NCBI GenBank assembly: GCA_963555705.1 | Contig: OY743182.1 | Span: 50,472,592 to 50,536,591, forward strand | Direction of reading: 5' to 3' | DNA from: Ligustrum vulgare | Taxonomy: Eukaryota; Streptophyta; Magnoliopsida; Lamiales; Oleaceae | Length of the DNA stretch: 64,000 bases | Part shown: positions 56,088-64,000 of the stretch, piece by piece | Numbering within the stretch: the first letter of the stretch is position 1 | Layout: every line of letters begins with the position of its first letter | The notes under the pieces: generated by a model | What the model was told of the DNA's origin: nothing | The model's database searches: none | Seen by the model: only the letters and a program-made list of their open reading frames with translations | Program-made: the position numbers and the translations under genes

Positions 56088-56657
56088 ATGGGAGTCTGCG
56101 CAAGGAATTTTCTGGTGTTCCTTTTCATCCTTTTTGCTATGGCCTGTTCATTGGCTAGTGCACAAAAATGCCACCCTAGTGGGAAAATCAGAGGAAAGAA
56201 ACCACCGAAAAACCAATGCAACACAAAGAATGATTCAGAGTGCTGCAAAGAAGGCAAGCTTTACGACATTTACAAGTGCTCTCCTCCCACAGTAAAGGGG
56301 AGGACTAAGGCGACTCTGACCTTAAACAGCTTCGAAAAGGGAGGAGATGGAGGCGGTGCTTCAGAATGCGACGGGAAATTCCACTCTGATAAAGCAAAGG
56401 TGGTGGCGCTTTCCACCGGATGGCTGAAGAATAATGTGAAAAGGTGTAATAAAAACATTATTATTCATGGGAATGGGAGGAGTGTGAAAGCCAAGGTGGT
56501 GGATGAATGTGACTCCACAAAGGGGTGTGATTCCGAGCATGATTTTCAGCCTCCGTGCCCGAATAATATCGTGGATGCTTCTCCTGCAGTTTGGAAAGCT
56601 TTGAGGGTGCCAAAGAAGGACTGGGGTTTGATGGAGATTTTCTGGGCTGATGAATGA
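56088..56657 (+). CDS. Kiwellin / ripening-related secreted protein, intact copy C
   Basis: Single exon, 189 aa. Residues 1-25 ([20 protein letters not shown] then SLASA) are a signal peptide with cleavage before QKCHPSG. The mature part has the kiwellin N-terminal Cys-rich module ([23 protein letters not shown]) and the double-psi beta-barrel domain, with [61 protein letters not shown] and a terminal [10 protein letters not shown]. Length and motifs are those of the kiwellin/grip22 family: apoplastic proteins, abundant in some fruits, and known in maize to bind and inhibit a fungal secreted chorismate mutase. I chose the ATG at 56,088 because it gives a complete signal peptide and matches copy A. 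It is the only whole member of the three copies here. Confidence 0.95.
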   Translation: MGVCARNFLVFLFILFAMACSLASAQKCHPSGKIRGKKPPKNQCNTKNDSECCKEGKLYDIYKCSPPTVKGRTKATLTLNSFEKGGDGGGASECDGKFHSDKAKVVALSTGWLKNNVKRCNKNIIIHGNGRSVKAKVVDECDSTKGCDSEHDFQPPCPNNIVDASPAVWKALRVPKKDWGLMEIFWADE

Positions 56658-57302
56658 TTTTCAGTACTAAGGCCAACACGAATAAAATACGAACTTAGGA
56701 GGAGAGTTCAGCCTCGTCACCTCCAGTAATATAAATAAAAGTAAACTTACTCATTCCAAAGGATTACACTTCGTGTCTATAGTCATACTACTCGTTATCA
56801 TATGATGACGAGCATAGGCTAACATGCTATAATTCTTGTATTAGTATTTGCATGCATGAATAATCCATCAAATCTTTTTGATGAATTGAAAATATGGTGT
56901 CTATCTTTCTTGTTAATGTTGCAACCTCTATTCTATACGCCTAGGTGCGCTAAGGTGTGATTCTCGACTTTTATACCATGCTTCGCGCTTTACCGCTCAT
57001 TGTCGGACTTTTTCGTGTTAGACGCACTTAAACGTGATCCTAGACATCATCGCTTCGTTACGGACGCTTTATGCTTTTTAGAATTCTTTACAACTTACCG
57101 TACCAAATTTTGGTCAACGTCAAAAGATTGTGCTTTCATTTATTTCTATATTTATCAAACTTGGTTTACAATTTGATACAAAGGAGCCCTCCAAATGAAG
57201 TTACCCTAAAATTACTAAAGAGAAGTAGAACCTCTAGAAAGTGCAAAGCTCTATTTAAAGTGGATCTAGCAATAAACTAAACAAAGTGGAGACAAAAGAT
57301 TC
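56658..57302. other. 3' flank of kiwellin copy C
   Basis: Collinear with copy B (48,357-48,866) and beyond that with copy A to about 57,297. Contains the 175-bp B/C-specific insertion at 56,921-57,097. It ends where the CACTA element begins. Confidence 0.8.
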
Positions 57303-57640
57303 CACTACAAGAAAACGGAGAAATAAGGGTGACAATCAAGCCACCCCTATAGATTTGATATCAATAGGGACGACACACCGAAGTTGTCCCTACTTCCTAT
57401 AGACAACTAGATCTATAGGTCACCCCAATGCTACAAAATGTCGCCGCTATAGACCCAATTTTTTAGTGGGAATTTTCCCCCATGTTTTACGTCTATAGGG
57501 GCGACATATATTTCCCCTATAGATAACATGTCGATAGAGGTGACATATCCCGCCCCTATAGGCCAGTATTTTTAGCGGGAATCGTTCCCGCATTTTTTAA
57601 GTCTATAAGGACGCAATTATCGCCATTATAGATGTAGCGT
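57303..57640. repeat. CACTA terminal and subterminal repeats
   Basis: The terminus cactacaagaaaa, then at least eight copies of a motif around ctata-ggg/gac, such as tataggggcgacatat and its complement cccctatag. In En/Spm the subterminal motifs bind the element's own protein. Confidence 0.88.
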
Positions 57641-58040
57641 CCCCATTTCTAAATACCCGGCTCACCACGTCATCGTCTGGTTTAACTTTTAAAATAAAAT
57701 TTTAGCGGAAGAAATAATAGAAATTCATTTTTGGCAACATTAAATAAACTGCAATGGTCGATAAAAATTGATAACATTTATGAAACAATTCGAAATAATA
57801 AATCAAGCCATTAATTTCTCAAATAACTGAAATTCTCAAAATTATCCAATGTTTGAAAATACGGATCATCAAAATAAGATTTTCAACTATTTAACGACTA
57901 TTGCCAATATCATCCATCACTTGCCACCATTTCCGAAATCTGCAAATATTTGTTAAAATAGAAATGAGCACTCCATAGAAATACTCAGTAGATGCATCAC
58001 CAATTAATTAATCTACAATATAATTGAACACATAAATACA

Positions 58041-58175
58041 GGCTCTTTAGAAATCATAGGGTGTGGGTAGTCTCTTTTTGTGCATTAAAGCACGTGGCTT
58101 CTCTTTGAAAAATCATAGGCTCTTTAAAATCATCGGGTGTGGGTAGTCTCGTCTCGTGCACTTAAGGCACGTAAG
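58041..58175. repeat. Imperfect tandem duplication of about 70 bp
   Basis: ggctctttagaaatcatagg...gcacgtgg at 58,041-58,100 and ggctctttaaaatcatcggg...gcacgtaag at 58,112-58,173; both include gggtgtgggtagtctc. The function is unknown. It lies between the CACTA end and the transposase. Confidence 0.8.
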
Positions 58176-58539
58176 TTTGCATAACATCATCATTTATCTT
58201 GCAAGATATTCTCTTATTTCTTTCTCATGCACAAAAGCATATAAGTTATTACAAGCATAACAACATAAATATTTTCGAAGAAATATATCATCGTCTCATT
58301 TCATAAAAATGACTTCCGTATAAGTCACATAACATATACATTCACATGCAATCATAATTTAAATCAATTAATAGAGGCGAGTCTACCTTAAACTTAACAA
58401 GTGTGGTTGAGCGGAAATGACTTCAATCTTTTAAATCTCCGTACGCCTCGTCTAGCCAGTTAGAAAAATAAGTTAAATTAGTCTTTGGAAATTTGTAGTT
58501 TAAAAATGATAACTTAAAATTTAGGGAGTGAAATCGCTG

Positions 58540-58935
58540 ATTTTGAAAGTTGGAGGACTAAAATGAATACCTTTAAACTTGGGGGACTAAAATGGAGTTT
58601 TTCGAAACTTTCAGGACTCGAATAGAAAGCTATTAAAATATTCAGGCTGAAAATAACAGATTTTTAAATTAAGGGATAAAGTTTTAAAATATTTGAACTC
58701 ATGGGCCGAAATGTAACATTTGGAACATTGGAGACCAAAATGTAAATTTTCAAAACTTGGGTTGAAGCTCAAAACAGATTTTAAACAGTAGGGATTGAAA
58801 TAATTGATTTTAAAAATGAAGGGACTGATTAAAAATCATTTAAAAATCAAAGGGCCGAAATGATTAGTTTAAAAACTAAAAGGGCTCAATTAAATCATTT
58901 TACAAACTGGGGGACCAAAGTGTAATTTTCGATAA
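58540..58935. repeat. Degenerate minisatellite with ggactaaaatg-type units
   Basis: The phrase gg-g(a/c)c-(t/g)(a/g)aaatg followed by a T/A-rich spacer recurs about ten times (near 58,554, 58,585, 58,613, 58,704, 58,732, 58,791, 58,821, 58,853, 58,881, 58,911) at roughly 30-40 bp. No coding frame. Confidence 0.65.
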
Positions 58936-60157
58936 TTAAAAATTATAACAAATTACTCCCTTCTCCCATTTCATAACAATCAGAGAAGAGGGGGAGAGAA
59001 GAGCGAGGTGCGAGGGAGAGGAAATCCAGTCTCCAACCTAGAACAGACGCGAGAAACCTTCGGCAGGTTTGACTTTAGGCGTCGGTTCTTATTTAAAACC
59101 GACGCGAGAAACCTTTATATTTTCCCCGCCAAACATTCATAACTTCACTCTCGCGCCTCACTTTCTCTCTCTTCTTTGGTCTCTCTCTCTCTCTTTTTCC
59201 TCCACTCTCCACCACCAACCCCTACCACCACCGAGCCGCCACCCGCGACGTGCCTCCACCACCGCCGCTACTTCCACTGCCTGGCACCACCTCTGCCCGT
59301 CGCCGCCTCCTTCATTGTAAGACCCACTTCGATTCTCATGTGTGTATATATGTATGTATATGTATGTGATACATATATATGTGCGTATGTGTGTCTATAT
59401 ATATATATATATTTTCGTGTATATATGTGTGTGTACACTTACACACACACACACATATATATATATTTGTTAGGATAAATTTATTGATTAAATGTTAATA
59501 TGTATATATTTATATTTGTTGGTGTGTATATATGTTAATATATGTATATAAATTTGTTAATTACATGTTAATATATATAAATGTGTTAATTAAATTTTAA
59601 TATATATAAATTTTATATTAAATTTATATTGTTGATTTTAAGTTAGTAGATAGGTACATTGTAATATTTTAATTATTGGAGTTGAAATTATGAGATATTA
59701 AGTTATGAAATCTTAGCTTGACTTTTTAGGAATTGGGAATGGATTTTGGATTAAACTTGGAGTAGTTGATGATGTTGAAGTTTGATTGGAGTTGTATTTG
59801 ATTTTTGAATATGTCGAGATTGAATATTTTGGTTTATTGTGGCATTTTGATTCTTCCTACAGGTTGGCTAAGTCCAATTTATAGGGGAGATTCTGTCGAA
59901 ATTTTTGTAAAATTTTGTAAATAAAAAATGAACATTATAGTTTAAAGTGATTTTTACTATTACAGAATTGACCATACTAAATAAATAATTACATAGAACA
60001 TAATCATTGTAATAAAATTACGAAGTTTCCAACCTAAAAAAGTATCGTATTTGATTTCAAATATTAATATATAGTTGGTTTAAGGATGTATCATGAAAAA
60101 TATTAACTCAAAACTATTAAATTTTTTTAATTATATCTTCACATATAGATCATTGAT
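58936..60157. other. CACTA leader region
   Basis: Includes (CT)n (59,162-59,202), a CCACC-rich tract to 59,310, and long TATATA/TGTGTA runs (59,340-59,640). Probably the 5' untranslated part of the element transcript. A short palindromic repeat of gacgcgagaaacctt occurs at 59,046 and 59,101. Confidence 0.5.
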
Positions 60158-63100
60158 ATGGATCAGGGTTGGATGTATGGCAGACGTAATAGACATGAAT
60201 ATGTAAAAGGTGTTGAAGAGTTTATGAAATGTGTGGATGAAAACAAGAGAAAGAAAGGTGAAATAATGATTTTGTGTCCTTGTTACGATTGTAAGAATTT
60301 GAGAAAGTTTCGTAGTTTTGATCAAGTGAATAGTCATTTGATTCGTCGTGGGTTTAAGGAAGGTTATACACGATGGATATGGCATGGTGAGAGTATGCTT
60401 CCTAGGACGAGCACTGGTGACGATATTGGTGATCAGCAGCAGAATAATTCAAGCAATATTTGTGAGAATGATATGATAAACAAAATGATGCGTGATATAC
60501 AAGGGGAATACATTGAAAAGCCTCATGTATTAGATAACTTGTTCAACGATTCTGAGAAGCCTTTGTTTTCTGGTTGTAATAAATTCACTGAATTGTCTGC
60601 TGTACTAAAATTGTATAACTTGAAAGCAAGCAATAGGTGGAGTGATAAGAGTTTCACGACATTATTGGGACTGTTACGAGAGATGCTTCCGGAAGATAAC
60701 GAACTTCCTAGTTCAATCTACGAGGGAAAGAAATTGTTGTGCCCGATTGGTATGGAGATTGAGAGGATACATGCATGTTCAAATGATTGTATACTGTATC
60801 GAAATGATTACAAGGACTTGTGTCTATGTCCAAAGTGTGGGGCATCATGATATAAGTGAAAGAACGTGAATGATAATTGTGGTGATAAGAAAAGTCCTCC
60901 GGCAAAGGTGTTATGGTATTTACCTGTAATACCAAGATTTAAACGTTTGTATGCCAATGCAAAGGATGTAAAGAACTTGCGGTGACATGCTGACGGGAGA
61001 AAAGAAGATAGAAAACTAAGACACGTGGCTGATTCTCCTCGATGGAGGAATATTAACAGGTTGTTTCCCGAGTTTGGGGGCGAAGATAAAAATCTTAGGC
61101 TGTGACTATGTACAGATGTGATGAACCCACATGGTAATATGAGTAGTCAACATAGCACTTGGCTGGTTCTTTTGACGATTTACAATCTTCCTCCTTGGTT
61201 ATGTATGAAGTGCAAGTATATCATGTTATCTTTGTTAATATCAGGGCCCAAACAACCGGGAATGACATAGATGTTTATTTAGCCCCACTAATTGAAGATT
61301 TAAAACTGTTGTGGGATGAAGGCATGTCTGTGTTTGATGCATATACTCAGATGAATTTCACCTTACATACTATGATATTTTGCACCGTAAATGATTTTCC
61401 AGCATATGGTAACTTGCCGGGTTATACTAACAAAGGACCTAAAGCATGTCCCGTTTGTGAAGAAGACATAATTGATCTTTGGTTGAAAAACTGCAAGAAA
61501 AATGTCTTTATGAGTCATAGAAGATTTCTCCCTACTGACCACCCTTATCGCAAGAAGAAAAAGCCATTCAATGGGAAAATCGAGGCTCGAATAGCTCGCT
61601 TACCATTAATAGGAGGTGAGGTATATGAACGAGTTAAAAATTTTGATGTTTCATTTAGAAAAACTTTTAAGCCTCCTCAGAAGAGTCTTTGGAAGAAAAG
61701 GTCCATATTCTGGGATCTACATTATTGACAACACTTATCTGTAAGGTATTGTCTTGATGTAATGCACGTGGAGAAAAATGTTTGTGATAACATCATTGGG
61801 ACATTGTTGAACATTCCAGGAAAGATGAAAGATGGTATTAAAGTCAGGAAAGACATTGTAGAAATGGGGATAAGGGACCAATTAGCACCGCAAGAGTCGG
61901 AAAATCGTACTTATTTACCCCCAGCTTGCTATACTTTGTCGAGAAAAGAGAAAACAAGTTTTTGTGAGTGCCTGCATGCTATTAAGGTTCCATCTGGGTA
62001 CTCATCAAACATTAAAAGTCTTATGTCGATGAAGGACTTAAAATTGGTTGGTATGAAGTCTCATGATTGTCATGTCTTAATGCAACAATTGTTACCGGTT
62101 GCAATTTCGAGGCATTCTCCCAAAACATGTTAGACAAGTCATTATAAAAGTTTGTTTTTTCGTCAATGCAATTTGCAGGAAAGTTGTTGACCCGGAGGTG
62201 TTGGATGATTTGCAGGCCGATATTGTTATCACTCTATGTCAATTTGAAATGTATTTTCCGCCATCATTTTTTGACGTTATGGTGCACTTACTTGTTCACT
62301 TGGTGAGAGAAATTAAGATTTGTGGTCCAGTATTCTTGAGGTATATGTATCTATTTGAGAGATACATGGGTATATTGAAAGTATATGTGAGAAATCGATT
62401 TCGACCTGAAGACAGTATCATTGAAGGTTATGCTACTGAGGAGGCTATTGAATTTCGTACTGATTACTTGGATGACGTTGAGACTATTGGTGTTCCTAAA
62501 TCTTGGCATGATGGAAGAATTGAAGGTAAAGGTACTATTGGATGCAAGTCAATCATCTCCAATGTTGAATTGCGAGATAAAGCACACCTCCTTGTATTAC
62601 AACACCTTCCTGAAGTTCATCCATATTTGGACGAGCATATGTCCATCATAAGGCAGCAGAATCCTTCAAAAGTAGAAATGTGGGTAACTAATGAACATAA
62701 TCGTTCATTTGCAAAATGGTTCAAAGATAAAGTCATGAAAAAATTGTCACAAACGCCGAATACCATTGTTGAAACGGTAAAGTGGTTAGCTTACGTTCCT
62801 AGCACGATTGTGAGATCATATGAAGCATATGACATTAATGGGTATAGGTTTTACACTAAACGTCAAGATGATAAGAGTGCGGTGCAAAACAATGGAGTGA
62901 CACAAGTAGCACTATCAAGAGATTTTTCAAGTGCTAAAGATACCATGCCAGTAGATGCCTCGATGTCCTATTATGGTATCGTTGAAGATATTTGGGAACT
63001 TGATTATAGGGAGTTCAAGTTTCTTCTCTTCCAATGTAAATGGGTTGATAACCGAAGGGGTGTTCAGGTGGATGAATTAGGATTCACTATGGTGGATCTC

Positions 63101-63388
63101 GGACGGTTGAGTTATCTAGACGATCCATTCATACTTGCATCACAATTCAAACAGGTATTTTATGTTCTTGATCTTGTCGATACTAAGTGGTCAGTCGTTC
63201 TTCAAGGCAAGAGACGCATTGTTGTGATTGGTGATGTAGTAGATGAAGAAGATTATGATCACTTTGATGAAACCCCTCCATTTTATATCAGTATACAAGG
63301 GAGTGCAACTTTAGGGGAAGATAACATTGAATCAAATTATATGCGTTGGGATCATGAAGAAGGATTATGGATTGACCGTCGTTCCTGA
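60158..63388 (+). pseudogene. CACTA TNP2-type transposase, broken
   Basis: Domain order of En/Spm TNP2 proteins: N-terminal transposase-associated region (MDQGWMYGRRN, ILCPCYDCKN, WIWHGE), Transposase_21 core (YNLKASNRWSDKSF, CPKCGAS, LWYLPVIPRFKRLY, TDVMNPHG, LPGYTNKGPKACPVC, LDVMHVEKNVCDNI), DUF4218 (FEMYFPPSFFDVMVHLLVHL, RYMGILKVYVRNRFRPE) and DUF4216 (SYYGIVEDIWELDYREFKFL, FQCKWVDN). Stops at 60,848, 60,857, 60,983, 61,103 and 61,726, and frameshifts near 61,258 and 62,100, break it. Several TGA codons replace expected Trp or Arg codons. The last 429 codons from 62,099 are open. It cannot encode a working transposase. Confidence 0.93.
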
Positions 63389-63501
63389 TTATTAATTGTG
63401 TGAGTTTATTTATACAGTCTTTGCTTATAACTTTCTTTTATTTTTCATATATGCTCTATACATTGTTAATAATTTTATTTGTGATTTTGATAACAATAAT
63501 T

Positions 63502-63503
<2 letters not shown>

Positions 63504-63537
<34 letters not shown>

Positions 63538-63648
63538 TTTGTCATATGTGCAGGTACGTTCACAGTGATCTCAATATAATGGCCGAGTCTTCATCATCTT
63601 CAGATGATCATCGTATTACAAGCACAAAAAGGACTAGAGGGCCAACAA

Positions 63649-63687
<39 letters not shown>

Positions 63688-63803
63688 TTTGTCATATGTG
63701 CAGGTACGTTCACAGTGATCTCAATATAATGGCCGAGTCTTCATCATCTTCAGATGGTCATCGTACTACAAGCACAAAAAGGACTAGAGGGCCAACAATG
63801 TGC
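63504..63803 (+). repeat. 150-bp tandem duplication with (TA)n leaders
   Basis: Two copies of a unit made of a (TA)n run, actttgtcatatgtgcagg, and about 115 bp ending gggccaacaatgtgca. Offset 150 bp (63,536 and 63,686). Differences are gatgatcatcgtatt versus gatggtcatcgtact. It duplicates the acceptor site and first codons of the next gene. Confidence 0.93.
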
Positions 63804-64000
63804 AAAAACATGAAGAAGGCCGGGGAAGTGAATGTCATCGAGTTCGATGAAAAACATAGGTCAATCGGACCAGGAAAGGGGAACTTCAAACATTATGTCG
63901 GGTGTTTGGCCCGTATTTACGTTGACATAAACATCAGTGATTGGCACATGGTTGATCCCGGCCTTAAGGACATGATGTGGGAAGAAATAAAGGTACTATC
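63729..64000 (+). CDS. CACTA second protein (TNP1/Transposase_24-like), 5' part
   Basis: From the ATG at 63,729 the frame is open to the window edge (90 codons): MAESSSSSDGHRTTSTKRTR then GPTMCKNMKKAGEVNVIEFD and LARIYVDINISDWHMVDPGL. This matches the start of the plant En/Spm accessory proteins (RGPTKMKK.., .V.FNE.G..VG.., .DW..V....K..IW). An earlier copy of the start (63,579) lies in the duplicated unit and runs into the TA repeat. Incomplete at the 3' end. An intron acceptor (tgtgcag) precedes it. Confidence 0.75.
   Translation, partial: MAESSSSSDGHRTTSTKRTRGPTMCKNMKKAGEVNVIEFDEKHRSIGPGKGNFKHYVGCLARIYVDINISDWHMVDPGLKDMMWEEIKVL

Larger units (their letters stand above)
57303..64000 (+). 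mobile_element. CACTA (En/Spm) transposon, left part; right end outside window
   Basis: Starts with the CACTA terminus cactacaagaaaacgg at 57,303, followed by subterminal motifs (ctatagggg, gacat, ctatag words in both orientations) to about 57,630. It carries a TNP2-type transposase remnant and the start of a second protein on the plus strand. The 3-bp target duplication cannot be checked because the other end is not present. Confidence 0.92.

Noticed and set aside
59176..59478. 100-codon frame in the CACTA leader, Pro/Ser-rich then Tyr/Val-rich
   Set aside because: Generated by (CT)n, CCACC and TATATGTG repeats.

Overview
This is AT-rich plant nuclear DNA, almost certainly from a dicot. Two multi-exon genes with GT-AG introns encode plant-specific families (a BSK pseudokinase and an AT-hook AHL protein). 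A third gene is an intronless kiwellin. The rest is typical plant transposon debris: Helitrons, Ty1/copia, Ty3/gypsy, CACTA, hAT, PIF/Harbinger-like and Stowaway-like elements. I cannot name the species from the sequence.

Layout. (1) 0-8.3 kb, minus strand: a complete 10-exon BR-signalling kinase (BSK), 487 aa. (2) 8.3-14.3 kb: intergenic DNA with one decayed pentatricopeptide-repeat fragment. (3) 14.4-17.0 kb, plus strand: a 5-exon AHL gene, 360 aa. Its last codons, stop and 3' UTR are triplicated in tandem with a 247-bp period. Copy 2 is split by about 10.3 kb of minus-oriented Helitrons lying end to end (17,440-27,708), and copy 3 carries a 152-bp hAT-type MITE with a perfect 8-bp target duplication. 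(4) 28.2-32.5 kb: low-complexity and repetitive DNA. (5) 32.5-57.3 kb: a duplicated kiwellin locus with three copies. Copy A (33,283-39,004) is cut by a degenerate Ty1/copia element. Copy B (around 48.3 kb) has lost its promoter and most of its coding sequence. Copy C (56,088-56,657) is intact. A Helitron tail-flanks a gypsy fragment at 39.7-41.3 kb, and a second decayed copia lies at 41.4-43.9 kb. Three small MITEs sit back to back at 47.1-47.9 kb. A 6.7-kb Helitron (48,867-55,610) inserted just downstream of copy B. (6) 57.3 kb to the end: the left part of a CACTA (En/Spm) element, with a broken TNP2-type transposase and the start of a second element protein. The right end lies outside the window.

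Most notable: comparison between the kiwellin duplicates recovers the empty target site of the 6.7-kb Helitron to the base. That element contains pieces of unrelated host genes: a bromodomain with its intron, the first exon of S-adenosylmethionine synthetase, and an RPA-like OB-fold piece. It is therefore a strong candidate for a gene-capturing Helitron. The AHL 3' region likewise gives an exact empty site for the 10.3-kb Helitron array. The genes form no operon or pathway. What links the regions is layered duplication and insertion that can be put in order.
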